A stretch of 64,000 nt of DNA. It comes from Vreelandella aquamarina. GTDB taxonomy: Bacteria > Pseudomonadota > Gammaproteobacteria > Pseudomonadales > Halomonadaceae. Each line of letters opens with the position of its first letter. The stretch's first letter is position 1. The notes under the pieces were generated by a model that did not search any database, had not been told where the DNA came from, and worked only from the letters and a program-made list of their open reading frames with translations. Shown here piece by piece: positions 28,805 through 41,644 of this stretch. Both the position numbers and the translations under genes were made by a program. The stretch spans positions 1-64,000 of the forward strand of contig NZ_JABYQT010000004.1 in the NCBI RefSeq assembly GCF_020075495.1, read 5' to 3'.

Positions 28805-29842
28805 ATGGCGAAGAAATTGCTCGTCGTCCGCAATGACAAGATCGGTGACTTCATGCTGGCCTGGCCAGCGCTGGCATGTCTAAAAAGCGCATCGCCCGCC
28901 CCGCACGTGACGGTACTGGTGCCTTCCTATACCGCTCCCTTGGCCCATGCCTGTCCGTGGGTGGATGACGTCATCATCGATCCGGGCCCGCAGGCCAATA
29001 AAGCTGCCCAGAAAGGGCTGATCGAGAGCGTCAAGGCCGCGCGGTTTGATGCCCAGCTGACGCTTTTTTCGACGCCTCGGATCGGCTGGCTGGGGTTTCG
29101 GGCGGGTATCGCCCTGCGGGTGGCCCCGGCAACCAAGTGGGCGCAGCTGTTTTACAACGTGCGTATCCGCCAGCGGCGCTCGCGCTCGGAAAAGCCCGAG
29201 TACCAGTACAACGTCGATCTTGCCTGCGCGCTGCTCGCCCGCCTTTCACTGACGCTGAACACCCTGCCCACCCCGCCTTTCTGGCCGCTGGCAGACATCC
29301 GGAGAATCGAGCAGCGCCAGTGGCTGGAAGGCGCTACTGAAGCACCATCCTCAGCCCGGCTGATAGTGGTTCATCCCGGCAGCGGCGGCTCGGCGGTCAA
29401 TCTTTCGGTGGACCAGTATGCAGCGCTGATAGAGCGTATCGAGCATCAGGTGAATGGCTCGACCACTCACTGGCTGATCAGTGCAGGCCCCGGCGAGGAA
29501 GCGGGTGCCCAGTCGCTGATTGATCGGTTGAAAAGTAACGGGATTGGCGCACGGCGCCTACCAGCAAGCACCAGCGTGGCCGAGTTTGCCCAGCAGCTGG
29601 CCGGCACCGATATGTTGATCGCGGGTTCGACCGGCCCGCTGCATATTGCCGGCTGCCTGAACATTGCCACCGCCGGGTTCTACCCGGCCAAGCGCTCGGC
29701 AACGCCGCTGCGCTGGCAAACCTGCAACGGTGCCGACCGGCGCCTGGCGTTCAGCCCGCCTGCTTCCGCCGACCAGCAGGATATGGCAGCGATCGATATC
29801 GATGCAGCGGCCAGGCAGATATCAGCGCTTCTCGACGGGTGA
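28805..29842 (+). CDS. Glycosyltransferase family 9 protein
   Basis: A 345-residue GT9 enzyme. LLVVRNDKIGDFMLAWPALACL matches the nucleotide-sugar lobe of heptosyltransferases, and GTDMLIAGSTGPLHIAGCLNIATAGFYP the acceptor/ADP site. Start 28805 (MAKKLLVV) is preferred to 28754. A candidate promoter upstream has -35 TTAAAC (28747-28752), 18 bp, -10 TAGTAT (28771-28776). The 3' end overlaps that of the convergent GT2 gene by 21 bases. It is likely an inner- or outer-core LPS transferase; the sugar is unknown. Confidence 0.83.
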   Translation: MAKKLLVVRNDKIGDFMLAWPALACLKSASPAPHVTVLVPSYTAPLAHACPWVDDVIIDPGPQANKAAQKGLIESVKAARFDAQLTLFSTPRIGWLGFRAGIALRVAPATKWAQLFYNVRIRQRRSRSEKPEYQYNVDLACALLARLSLTLNTLPTPPFWPLADIRRIEQRQWLEGATEAPSSARLIVVHPGSGGSAVNLSVDQYAALIERIEHQVNGSTTHWLISAGPGEEAGAQSLIDRLKSNGIGARRLPASTSVAEFAQQLAGTDMLIAGSTGPLHIAGCLNIATAGFYPAKRSATPLRWQTCNGADRRLAFSPPASADQQDMAAIDIDAAARQISALLDG

Positions 29843-30586
29843 GGTGCGGGTGCGTATCCAGAGATCGGCGTACTTGTTGAACGTGGAGTGCGCCGAAAGA
29901 AGGGCCAGCAGAAACCCCTGCTTGCCGTCCTTGAAGCCCGCCTTGAGCACATACATCTTGAGAAAGCAGGCGATCCCATGAGTGACCCCGCTGCCCAGCG
30001 TTGCGGTCTTGCCCTGAGCGGCGCGCTGCTCCGCCCACGCCTGGGCGTAGTGGGCGGACTTTTCCAGGTAGTGGCGCAGATCACGATAGGTATAGTGCAG
30101 CAGATCGCCGGAAAGACGCTTGATGCTCATCCCTTCCGGTACCTTGAGCTTCTCATGCACCAGTGAGGCGTTGTAGCCGGCCTTGGCGCTTGGGTAGAGC
30201 CGCAGCACTCGGTCCGGGTACCAGCCGGAGTGGCGAATGAAGCGCCCAAAACACCAGGAAAGGCGGCTGACGCTGTAGACCGCCGGTGGCTGCTGTATGG
30301 CATGCAGGATGCTGTCGCGCAGCTCAGGCGTTACCCGTTCATCGGCATCCACCATGAGTATCCATTCGTGGCTGGCCCGCGCCTGGGCCCGCTGGCGCTG
30401 AACGCCGAAGCCCTGCCAGTCCGCCTCCACGCTGACGTTAGCGGTGAACTCGCGCGCGATGGCACAGGTATCGTCCTGGCTACCTGCATCCAGCACGACA
30501 ATTTCATCGACCCAGGCGAGCGTCTCAAGACACTCGCGCAAGTGATGCGCTTCGTTCTTTACAATCAGGACGGCGGAAATCGGCAC
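29822..30586 (-). CDS. LPS core glycosyltransferase, GT2 (WaaE/KdtX type)
   Basis: A 254-residue GT2 enzyme. SAVLIVKNEAHHLRECLETL, EIVVLDAGSQDDT and WILMVDADERV supply the GT-A fold and DxD-type metal site. The C-terminal part (GWYPDRVLRLYP, VHEKL, LHYTYRDL) matches WaaE/KdtX beta-1,4-glucosyltransferases that act on the first heptose. The assignment to that exact linkage is inferred from similarity and LPS context. It is the only gene on its strand between 28723 and 32389. Confidence 0.85.
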   Translation of the reverse strand: MPISAVLIVKNEAHHLRECLETLAWVDEIVVLDAGSQDDTCAIAREFTANVSVEADWQGFGVQRQRAQARASHEWILMVDADERVTPELRDSILHAIQQPPAVYSVSRLSWCFGRFIRHSGWYPDRVLRLYPSAKAGYNASLVHEKLKVPEGMSIKRLSGDLLHYTYRDLRHYLEKSAHYAQAWAEQRAAQGKTATLGSGVTHGIACFLKMYVLKAGFKDGKQGFLLALLSAHSTFNKYADLWIRTRTSPVEKR

Positions 30587-30746
30587 GGCTCACCTTTGCC
30601 AGCAGAGTGGATAAACGCGTATGAGAGCGTATTCGGCGATCAAAAATCAAGTCCAATGCTAGCACGCAGGAGGCAGGAATCGCCCCTCGGGCTGACAACA
30701 TTTGGTAAGCTCTACGGCTTACTTTGCGCTTTCGAAGGGATACGGC

Positions 30747-32399
30747 ATGCCCGCATCGATGTCACTCCGGCTTACCCCTTGGCTGCCCCTGGCGATTCTT
30801 GGCTTCAGCCTGGGCTATGCCACCACCGTCCTGACCCGTCTGCCCTGGTGGACCCTGTTTCTCATTGCGGTGGTCTGGATTGTTCTGGGCGTAAAACTTG
30901 CCTGGGGCCGGCCGCTCAACGCCCGCTACCGCAGGATGTGGCCCTGGTCGCTGGTGCCTATCAGCCTTGCGGGCGTGTACGTCTATCTGGCGGACAGCTT
31001 CGGTAACGTCGATCTTGGCGCGGTATTCTTTCATCTGCAGGCAGGCATGACCGAGCACGGCGGCGCCGGCAAGATGCTCTCAGCCGTGGTGTATATCGTT
31101 GTCGTGACCGGTATCTTATGGTCGGTCACCTGGCTTTCCCGCCACGACCAGCGCTGGCGGCTGGCCGAGCGCTTCTTTGCGCTTCTCCTGCTGGCGGCCA
31201 ACCCGCTGCTCTACGGTCTGGGTCAGCGCAGCGTGGCCATCGTCACGGATGACGGCGAGTGGCTCGATCGACGCTATGTCTCTCCCCCCATAGAGGAGCC
31301 GCAACGTACGCCCAATTTGCTGATCATGTACCTGGAGAGTCTGGAGCGCACCTACAGCAACCCGATCTTTGGCGACGCCTACGCCGATTTGAACGCGCTC
31401 GGCGAGCAGGGCCTGGTATTTGAAGGTATCCGTCAGATGGACAATACCGGCTGGACCATGGCCGGGATGATTGCCAGCCAGTGTGGGGTTCCGCTGATGC
31501 CGGCAGGGCTTTTGCACGACACGCAGTTCGAGCCGCTCACCCAGGTGGTGCCCGGCGTCGACTGCCTGGGCGATATTCTGGCCGCTCAGGGCTACCGGCT
31601 CAGCTACCTGGGTGGCGCCAGCACCCAGTTCGCCGGCAAGGGGCTTTTCTATCGCGGTCACCAGTTCAATACGGTCAAGGGCAAGGAAGATTTCGTTCCC
31701 GATATGGAGGATCCCGAGTACCTCAACAGCTGGGGCCTTTTTGACGACACGCTCTATGACCTGACGCTCGACGAGATTCGTCGCCTGGACGCGGAAGATG
31801 ACGGCCCCTGGGCCGTGATCAATCTCAACCTCGCGGGCCACGCCCCCAGCGGCTTTCCCTCCCAGACCTGCCAGGACCGGCAGGGGCCCTTCGATGGCCA
31901 GGATATCCTCTACTCGGTGGAGTGTTCGGCCCATGAAGCACGAGTATTCATCGAGCAGCTCGAGCGCGAAGGCCTGCTGGACGATACCCTGGTGGTCGTG
32001 CTCAGCGACCACCTCACCATGCGGGTATCGGTATGGGACCAGCTTACGGCGCTGGATCGCGACAATACGCTGATCATGCTGGGTGACCATATTGCCCCGC
32101 AGCGTATCCGCCGGGATGCCACCATGCTCGATGCCTTCCCTACCATTCTGGAGGCGCTGGGCTTTACGCTCGATGAGCACCGCGCCGGGCTGGGTGCATC
32201 ACTGCTTGGCGAAAAGCCCACCCTGGTGGAAGTCCACGGTATCGAGGTGCTCAACGAGCGCCTGCGCGAAGAAACGGCCCTGCAGCACCGCCTGTGGGAA
32301 GGCCTTGCCCCCCAGCGACGTGATGTCGAGGAGTCGCCGACCTCGCAGATATTCGAAGCGCCGGCGGATCAGACCGACGAAGTGTCTATCATGCGCTGA
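30747..32399 (+). CDS. Membrane phosphoglycerol/phosphoethanolamine transferase-like sulfatase-fold protein
   Basis: A 550-residue protein with about five N-terminal membrane helices (residues ~5-165) and a periplasmic alkaline-phosphatase/sulfatase domain. Segments PNLLIMYLESLERTYSNP, MDNTGWTMAGMIASQCGVPL (nucleophile Thr region), INLNLAGHAPSGFP and VVVLSDHLTM match OpgB/MdoB and EptA-like transferases. It resembles OpgB most, but its place among LPS-core genes suggests the acceptor may be core sugar. ATG 30747 follows AAGGGA. The stop overlaps convergent waaF by 11 bases. Confidence 0.8.
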   Translation: MPASMSLRLTPWLPLAILGFSLGYATTVLTRLPWWTLFLIAVVWIVLGVKLAWGRPLNARYRRMWPWSLVPISLAGVYVYLADSFGNVDLGAVFFHLQAGMTEHGGAGKMLSAVVYIVVVTGILWSVTWLSRHDQRWRLAERFFALLLLAANPLLYGLGQRSVAIVTDDGEWLDRRYVSPPIEEPQRTPNLLIMYLESLERTYSNPIFGDAYADLNALGEQGLVFEGIRQMDNTGWTMAGMIASQCGVPLMPAGLLHDTQFEPLTQVVPGVDCLGDILAAQGYRLSYLGGASTQFAGKGLFYRGHQFNTVKGKEDFVPDMEDPEYLNSWGLFDDTLYDLTLDEIRRLDAEDDGPWAVINLNLAGHAPSGFPSQTCQDRQGPFDGQDILYSVECSAHEARVFIEQLEREGLLDDTLVVVLSDHLTMRVSVWDQLTALDRDNTLIMLGDHIAPQRIRRDATMLDAFPTILEALGFTLDEHRAGLGASLLGEKPTLVEVHGIEVLNERLREETALQHRLWEGLAPQRRDVEESPTSQIFEAPADQTDEVSIMR

Positions 32400-33435
32400 C
32401 GATCACGCCACGGGCGCGCTGCGCGTCGACGCGCATGGCGTGATACACCTGCTCGGCGCCCAGCTGATTGAGGCAATTGGTATGCCCCAGCGGGCAGTGG
32501 CGCGCAAAACAGGGCGAGCAGGAAAGCCCTAGATAGTGAATCACGGCGTTATCGGTAAGCGGCGGCGTATAGGCCGGTGAGGATGAGCCGTAAAGCGCAT
32601 GAATGCGCACGCCTACCGCCGCGGCCACGTGCATCAGCCCCGAGTCGTTGGTGACTACCTGGCGGCAGTCGGCCAAGAGATCCACCGCGTCGGCCAGCTG
32701 GGTCTTGCCACACAGGTTATGCGCGTGCGACAAGCCCTCGACGATCGTCTCCCCTGCCGCATGGTCCTTCGGCCCACCCAGCACGCGTACCTCGAAACCG
32801 TCATCTATCAACCGTTTGGCCAGCGCGTGAAAATGCGCCAGCGGCCACTGCTTGGCCGGGCCGTACTCGGCCCCCGGCATCATGCCAATTGCCGGGCGCG
32901 ATGACAGCGCGTGGGTCAGACGCAGGTTCACCAGGTTATCCCGGTCAATGGTCAAACGTGGTTTGGGAATCGCGAAATCGCCCCGCTCGGCTTCATCCAG
33001 GGGCAGACCCAGCGACACGAAGCGCTTGACGGTCTGATCCAGCACCTGCTTGTCGAGCTTGCGCCGCTCCTTGAGCAGCCCATAGCGATGCTCGCCCAGA
33101 AACCCGACCCGCTCGGGGATACGCGCCATGAACGGCACCAGCGCCGCTTTCCAGGAGCGTGGCAGCACGATGGCGCGGTCAAAGCAGCCCTTCAGCCGGC
33201 CGGCAAGCTCCCGCCGGTTGGCCAGCCCGAACTCACCGTGCCCCACTGCCAGGGGCAGCACTTCGTCGACCTCAGGCATACGTTCCAGAATCGGCTGCGA
33301 CCAGGCCGGGGCCACGACGCCAATGATCGCGTCAGGGTGGCGGGCCTTGAGCGTCATGAACAGGCTCTGGGCCATCACCATATCGCCCACCCAGGAAGGG
33401 CCAACCACCAGGAACCGCTTGGCGGAGTTAGCCAT
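32389..33435 (-). CDS. waaF: ADP-heptose:LPS heptosyltransferase II
   Basis: A 348-residue GT9 enzyme adding the second heptose. The N-terminal [18 protein letters not shown], the [13 protein letters not shown] motif and the C-terminal [17 protein letters not shown] with [17 protein letters not shown] are typical of WaaF. It begins inside the last codons of hldD (8-base overlap), giving an hldD-waaF unit that makes and uses ADP-L-glycero-heptose. Confidence 0.94.
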   Translation of the reverse strand: MANSAKRFLVVGPSWVGDMVMAQSLFMTLKARHPDAIIGVVAPAWSQPILERMPEVDEVLPLAVGHGEFGLANRRELAGRLKGCFDRAIVLPRSWKAALVPFMARIPERVGFLGEHRYGLLKERRKLDKQVLDQTVKRFVSLGLPLDEAERGDFAIPKPRLTIDRDNLVNLRLTHALSSRPAIGMMPGAEYGPAKQWPLAHFHALAKRLIDDGFEVRVLGGPKDHAAGETIVEGLSHAHNLCGKTQLADAVDLLADCRQVVTNDSGLMHVAAAVGVRIHALYGSSSPAYTPPLTDNAVIHYLGLSCSPCFARHCPLGHTNCLNQLGAEQVYHAMRVDAQRARGVIVSA

Positions 33436-34384
33436 TCAGCCACTCCAGGTACGCGGTCACGCCCTGTGCCACGGTCTTGAACTCGACGTCACACCCGGCG
33501 TCGCGCAGGTGGCTGATATCCGCGCGCGTGTAGCTCTGATAACGACCTTTCAACTCCTCCGGGAAGTCGATGTAGTCGATTTGTCCCTTGCCGTAAAAGT
33601 CGATGACCGCCTCGCCAATCGCCTTGAAGGGCTCCGCCCGACCGGTGCCGAGATTGAAGATGCCCGACGCCTGCGGGTTATCCAGAAACCACAGATTGAC
33701 GTCCACCACATCGCCTACATAGACGAAGTCGCGGCTCTGCATGCCTGCTTCATAGCCACCGTAGGCACCAAACAGCTTCAGCGTTTCGCCGTTTCGGATC
33801 TGCAGATGGTTATGGTAGGCCACGCTTGCCATCTTGCCCTTGTGCTGCTCGCGGGGACCGTACACGTTGAAGTAGCGAAACCCGACCACCTGGGTGGTCA
33901 GCTTGTCCCAGCGCGAACGTACGTGCTGGTCGAACAAAAGCTTGGAGTAGCCATACACGTTGAGCGGCTTCTCATGCTCCGGGGCCTCCTTGAACACGTC
34001 GCTGCCGCCGTAGGTGGCCGCCGAAGAGGCGTACAGAAACGAAATGCCGAATTTTTCGCAGTAGTTGAGCAACACCTTGGAGTACTCGAAGTTGTTTTCC
34101 ATCATGTAATGACCGTCCCACTCCGTGGTATCGGAGCAGGCGCCTTCATGGAAAATCGCCTCGATTCTGGGCAGGTCCACGGTGTCGCCGCGCAGTGCCG
34201 CTTTCACTCGGGAAAGGAAATCATCCTTGTCCAGGTAGTCGGCCAGGGTGCAGTCCGCCAGATTGACGAACTTGGTACCGTCGCGCAGGTCGTCGACCAC
34301 CATGACGTCATCGCGGCCTCGCCCATTGAGGGCTTTGACAATATTGGCTCCAATGAAACCGGCACCGCCTGTTACAACGATCAT
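33428..34384 (-). CDS. hldD: ADP-L-glycero-D-manno-heptose-6-epimerase
   Basis: An SDR-fold epimerase completing the ADP-heptose pathway begun by GmhB and HldE; 318 residues. [19 protein letters not shown] binds NADP, and the YxxxK pair is in [30 protein letters not shown] and [17 protein letters not shown] are family hallmarks. ATG 34384 is chosen although the frame is open to 34435. It is coupled to waaF and divergent from glyQ. Confidence 0.96.
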   Translation of the reverse strand: MIVVTGGAGFIGANIVKALNGRGRDDVMVVDDLRDGTKFVNLADCTLADYLDKDDFLSRVKAALRGDTVDLPRIEAIFHEGACSDTTEWDGHYMMENNFEYSKVLLNYCEKFGISFLYASSAATYGGSDVFKEAPEHEKPLNVYGYSKLLFDQHVRSRWDKLTTQVVGFRYFNVYGPREQHKGKMASVAYHNHLQIRNGETLKLFGAYGGYEAGMQSRDFVYVGDVVDVNLWFLDNPQASGIFNLGTGRAEPFKAIGEAVIDFYGKGQIDYIDFPEELKGRYQSYTRADISHLRDAGCDVEFKTVAQGVTAYLEWLNG

Positions 34385-34510
34385 TGCGTTCTCCTTACCA
34401 AAAGCTGCTGTGTTGGCATGCGTGCCTATTCTCATGCGTGCCTATAACCCATCTGCCTGGGATTGTATACTTGACGGCTTATGAATTCATGGCCAACGGT
34501 GCTTTCTGCG

Positions 34511-35466
<956 letters not shown>

Positions 35467-35470
<4 letters not shown>

Positions 35471-37536
35471 TGGCTGTTGATACACTTTTACTCGAACTGG
35501 GTGCCGAAGAGCTCCCCCCCACAGCGCTGGACGCCCTGTCCGATGCCTTTGCCGCCGGTATCGAAAAGGGCTTGCAGGAAGCCGAGATTGCATTTCAAGG
35601 CGTGACAGCCTACGCCACGCCGCGCCGCCTGGCGGTTCAGGTCAGCGCGCTTGCCGACAAGCAGCCCGACCGCGAAGTCGAGCGCCGCGGTCCGGCGCTT
35701 GCCGCCGCCTTCAAGGATGGCGCCCCGACGAAGGCCGCCGAAGGCTTCGCCCGCTCCTGCGGGGTCAGCGTAGATGAGCTGATCCACCTGGAAACCGACA
35801 AGGGCACCTGGCTTGGCTTTCGCGAGCAGCAGCAGGGTGAAAGCGTACAGGCACTGCTGCCGGACATCTTGCGCAAGGCCATAAGCGCGCTGCCGGTCCC
35901 CAAGAACATGCGCTGGGGCGCCTCGCGAGTCGAGTTTTCCCGTCCGGTACACTGGCTGGTAGCGCTTTACGGCGCTGAGGTCATCGCCGCTGACGTACTG
36001 GGTTTGCAGGCCAGCCGCACGACCTACGGCCACCGCTTCCATGCGCCGGACGCCATTCAGCTCGAGCATGCCGACAGCTACCTGACAGCGCTCGAGAACG
36101 CCTACGTGCTGGCAGATCGCTCGATGCGCCGTGAGCGCATTCGCGAACAGGTACTGGCCGAAGCCGAAGTGCAGGACGCCAGCGCCGTGATCGATGAAGA
36201 CCTGCTGGTCGAGGTAAGCGGTCTGGTCGAGTGGCCGGTGGCGCTGACCGGCAGCTTCGACGAGCGCTTTCTGGAAGTGCCCGCGGAGTGCCTGATCTCG
36301 TCCATGAAGGCCAACCAGAAGTATTTCCACCTGCTGGACGATCAGGGCAGGCTCAAGCCGCTGTTCATCACCATTTCGAACATCGACAGCGCCGACCCCC
36401 AACAGGTGATTTCGGGTAACGAGAAGGTCATTCGCCCACGCCTGGCCGATGCGGCCTTCTTCTACGACACTGATCGCAAACGTACGCTGGCCTCACGCAT
36501 TGCGCAGCTGGAAAGTGTGGTATTCCAGCAGCAGTTGGGAACCTTGGCGGACAAGGCGCGTCGCAGCACGGTGATTGCCACCTTCATCGCCCAGAAGATC
36601 AACGGCGATGTTGCCAATGCCCAGCGTGCCGTGGCGCTGGCCAAGTGCGACCTGGTTACCGAAATGGTCCTCGAGTTCCCCGAACTGCAGGGGACCATGG
36701 GGCGCTACTATGCCGAGCAGGATGGCGAGCCTGCCGATGTAACCCAGGCGCTCGAAGAGCAGTACCTGCCGCGCTTTGCCAGCGACGCCATCCCGCAGAG
36801 CCCGACCGGCCAGGCACTTGCCCTGGCAGACCGGCTGGACACGCTGGTGGGTATCTTCGGTATCGGCCAGCGCCCCACCGGTGCCAAGGACCCCTTCGCC
36901 CTGCGCCGTGCCTCGATCGGTATCTTGAACATTCTGGTGAAGGGTGAGCTCGATCTCGACCTGCGCGAGCTGCTCGAGGTAGCCGCTGAACAGCATCAGG
37001 GGCTGCCTAACGCAGAAGGTCTGGTCGAAGATGTATTGACCTACATGCTCGACCGTTTCCGCGCCTGGGGGCAGGAAGAGGGAATCAGCGCCGAGATGTA
37101 TCTGGCCGTTCGCGCCCGTCCGGTCACCCGGCCGCTCGACTTCGCCCGCCGCCTGCGCGCTGTCAAGGCATTTGCTCAGCGCGAGGAGGCCGCCGCCCTG
37201 GCCGCCGCCAACAAGCGTGTTTCCAATATCTTGAGCAAGCAGGATCATGACGGCAGCACCGAGGTCGATCAACACCTTCTTCAAGAAGAGGCCGAGCGCA
37301 AGCTGTTCGATGCTGTCAGCAAGCGCAAGACCGACGTGGCACCGCTGTTTGCTGCAGGTAATTACCAGCAGGCGCTGGATGCACTTGCCACCCTGCGCGA
37401 GCCCGTCGATGCCTTTTTCGATCAGGTAATGGTCATGGCCGATGACGAAGCGATTCGCCGTAACCGCCTGGCGCTTCTGGCAAGCCTGCAGGCGCTGTTC
37501 CTCGAAGTGGCGGATATCTCCTTGTTACCGCAGTAA
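35467..37536 (+). CDS. glyS: Glycyl-tRNA synthetase beta subunit
   Basis: A 689-residue tRNA-binding subunit. [18 protein letters not shown] at the N-terminus, [31 protein letters not shown] and the C-terminal anticodon-binding helical region ([18 protein letters not shown]) identify it. Two in-frame ATG codons lie at 35467 and 35470; the second has better spacing from GGGAG. An intrinsic terminator follows immediately, so glyQS is a self-contained operon. Confidence 0.97.
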
Positions 37537-37556
37537 GCGTCAATTACGTACTGAAT

Positions 37557-37586
37557 AACCGATGGCAACCGCCATCGGTTTTTTTG
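37557..37586 (+). terminator. Rho-independent terminator of glyQS
   Basis: A 10-bp stem AACCGATGGC / GCCATCGGTT with a 4-base loop, followed by seven T residues. The T-tract runs directly into the first parS palindrome, so the two elements overlap at their junction. Confidence 0.92.
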
Positions 37587-37600
37587 TTTCACGTGAAACA
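37585..37600. other. parS: parS site 1 (perfect)
   Basis: TGTTTCACGTGAAACA, the exact consensus of the chromosomal ParB/Spo0J nucleation site, in the glyS-kinase intergenic region about 8 kb from oriC. Confidence 0.92.
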
Positions 37601-37709
37601 GGGAGGTAAAATAATCGATATTTCGTCTAAACGACTATTTTCTGTCTACCCGTCGTTTCAGTACAACGACGGTCGCCGCTGAAGCTCAGCCCGGCCGTGA
37701 GGTAACCGC

Positions 37710-38498
37710 ATGTACGATCACTTCTTGCTCGACACCCTACGCCAGCAGCAGGCAACCATGGCCGCCCATACGCTCAACGGTGAGCGTGTATGGCTAAAGC
37801 GTGCCGCCAGACGCAACTCGTCCATGGCCTATGCGCCACTCAAGCTACTGGCCGCCTGGCTCAAGCTGGATGTACTCAAGCCCGTGCCCAATACCGGCGG
37901 CGAGCAGAGCATCATCACCGAGGCTCGGCGCATCAAAACCCTTGGTCAAGCGGGTATTCAGGTACCCACCATCCTGGCGCAGACGCCGCAGGCGCTGCTG
38001 CTGGCCGATGCCGGCACGCCGGAGGAGCCTGCCGTTACGCTGCTCGACAAACTCAAGCGTAGTGATGACCCTGAGCAGGTCGAGCGTACCCTGGCACTCA
38101 GCATCGAAGCGCTCAACCGTGTTCATCAGCATAACTGCTACCTTAGCGAAGCCTTTGCCCGCAATATTCTGGTCACTGAGGACAAGACCGTCTTCATCGA
38201 CTTTGAAACCGACCCCGGCCAGGTACACCCGCCGGTAGATTGCATGGTGCGTGACTGGTACTGCTTCATCTTTTCGCTGTATGGCAAACTGTACAAGTCA
38301 CCCATGCAGTGCGAGCGTTTGACGCCTGCGCTACTGAAAGGTCTGCGTAATGCCAACCAGGAAGTACGCGAGCGTTTCTGCGAGATTCTGCCAAAGCTGC
38401 TTCGCTTGCAGCGTCTTCCCTTCAGGTTTCTGGGGAGCGACGGCCGCAAGATCAGCGTTACCCTGCAGGCGCTCGCCGTTCTCAACCAGCGACTCTGA
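37710..38498 (+). CDS. Kinase-fold protein of the LPS-kinase/BUD32-like group, catalytic Asp replaced
   Basis: A 262-residue protein with recognisable kinase landmarks: VWLK (Lys30), an alpha-C Glu (Glu71 in IITEARRIK), the catalytic-loop Asn (Asn152 in FARNIL) and the metal-binding Asp164 in FIDFETD. The residue at the catalytic Asp position, five before the Asn, is Glu147, so phosphotransfer may be altered or lost. A similar gene lies between glyS and gmhB in Pseudomonas, suggesting a role in LPS core phosphorylation. GAGG precedes the ATG. An 8-bp hairpin (37650-37672) lies in its leader. The substrate is unknown. Confidence 0.78.
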   Translation: MYDHFLLDTLRQQQATMAAHTLNGERVWLKRAARRNSSMAYAPLKLLAAWLKLDVLKPVPNTGGEQSIITEARRIKTLGQAGIQVPTILAQTPQALLLADAGTPEEPAVTLLDKLKRSDDPEQVERTLALSIEALNRVHQHNCYLSEAFARNILVTEDKTVFIDFETDPGQVHPPVDCMVRDWYCFIFSLYGKLYKSPMQCERLTPALLKGLRNANQEVRERFCEILPKLLRLQRLPFRFLGSDGRKISVTLQALAVLNQRL

Positions 38499-38509
38499 CG
38501 AGACTTCCA

Positions 38510-39073
38510 ATGCCGATTCCCCCTCGACAGCTGATCATTCTTGATCGTGATGGTGTCATCAACCAGGATTCCGATGCTTACATCAAATCGCTTGAAGAGT
38601 GGATTCCCTACCCCACCGCCATCGATGCCATTGCCCGCTTGACCCAGGCGGGCTTCACGGTGGCGGTGGCGACCAATCAGTCAGGCATTGCCCGCGGCTA
38701 TTACACACACACCGAGCTTGCGCGTATGCACGCCCGGTTGAACTCACTGGTAGAAGAAGCCGGCGGCCGTATCCCCCATATTGCCTACTGTCCTCACGGG
38801 CCGGACGATGCGTGTGGCTGCCGCAAACCGCTGCCCGGCTTGCTCCACGATATTCAGCAGGAATTGGCGCTGGACAGTCTGGCCGGCAGCTGGATGGTGG
38901 GCGACAGCCTTCGCGACCTGCAGGCGGGTGAAGCCTGCGGCTGCCGGACAGTGCTGGTCAAAACCGGCAAAGGGGAAAAGACTGCTGCAAAAGGTGTTGG
39001 TCTTGAGCATGCGCTGGTGTGTGCTGACCTGGCCGATTTTGCCGATGCGCTGTTGTCGGGAACGCTCGACTGA
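38510..39073 (+). CDS. gmhB: D-glycero-beta-D-manno-heptose-1,7-bisphosphate 7-phosphatase
   Basis: A HAD-superfamily phosphatase making heptose 1-phosphate for HldE; 187 residues. LIILDRDGVINQDSD holds the nucleophile Asp and its acid/base partner. VATNQSGIARGYY, the zinc-binding CPHGPDDACGCRKP (Cys-His-Cys-Cys) and WMVGDSLRDLQAG complete the set. It lies 11 bases after the kinase gene. It closes the ADP-heptose pathway with hldE and hldD in the LPS locus a few kilobases away. Confidence 0.95.
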   Translation: MPIPPRQLIILDRDGVINQDSDAYIKSLEEWIPYPTAIDAIARLTQAGFTVAVATNQSGIARGYYTHTELARMHARLNSLVEEAGGRIPHIAYCPHGPDDACGCRKPLPGLLHDIQQELALDSLAGSWMVGDSLRDLQAGEACGCRTVLVKTGKGEKTAAKGVGLEHALVCADLADFADALLSGTLD

Positions 39074-39112
39074 TACCTCCTGCTCTTTCGTGCAGCACTA
39101 CGATAGCGCACA

Positions 39113-39150
39113 TAAAAAAGCCGCGAACCTTGGTTCGCGGCTTTCTTGTT
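39113..39150. terminator. Bidirectional terminator between gmhB and gyrB
   Basis: A 12-bp stem AAGCCGCGAACC / GGTTCGCGGCTT with a 2-base centre. It is preceded by AAAAAA and followed by TTTCTTG, so a T-tract exists on both strands. It lies between the stops of the converging gmhB and gyrB genes. Confidence 0.9.
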
Positions 39151-39154
39151 TCAG

Positions 39155-39170
39155 TGTTTTACGTGAAACA
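39155..39170. other. parS: parS site 2 (one mismatch)
   Basis: TGTTTTACGTGAAACA, differing from the ParB consensus only at the sixth base. It lies between the bidirectional terminator and the gyrB stop codon. Confidence 0.8.
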
Positions 39171-39184
39171 CTCGCCAGGCATGG

Positions 39185-41644
<2,460 letters not shown>

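Noticed and set aside
27605..34384. O-antigen or capsule biosynthesis cluster
   Set aside because: No wzx, wzy, wzz, nucleotide-sugar dehydratase or initiating transferase is present; the genes fit inner and outer core assembly only.
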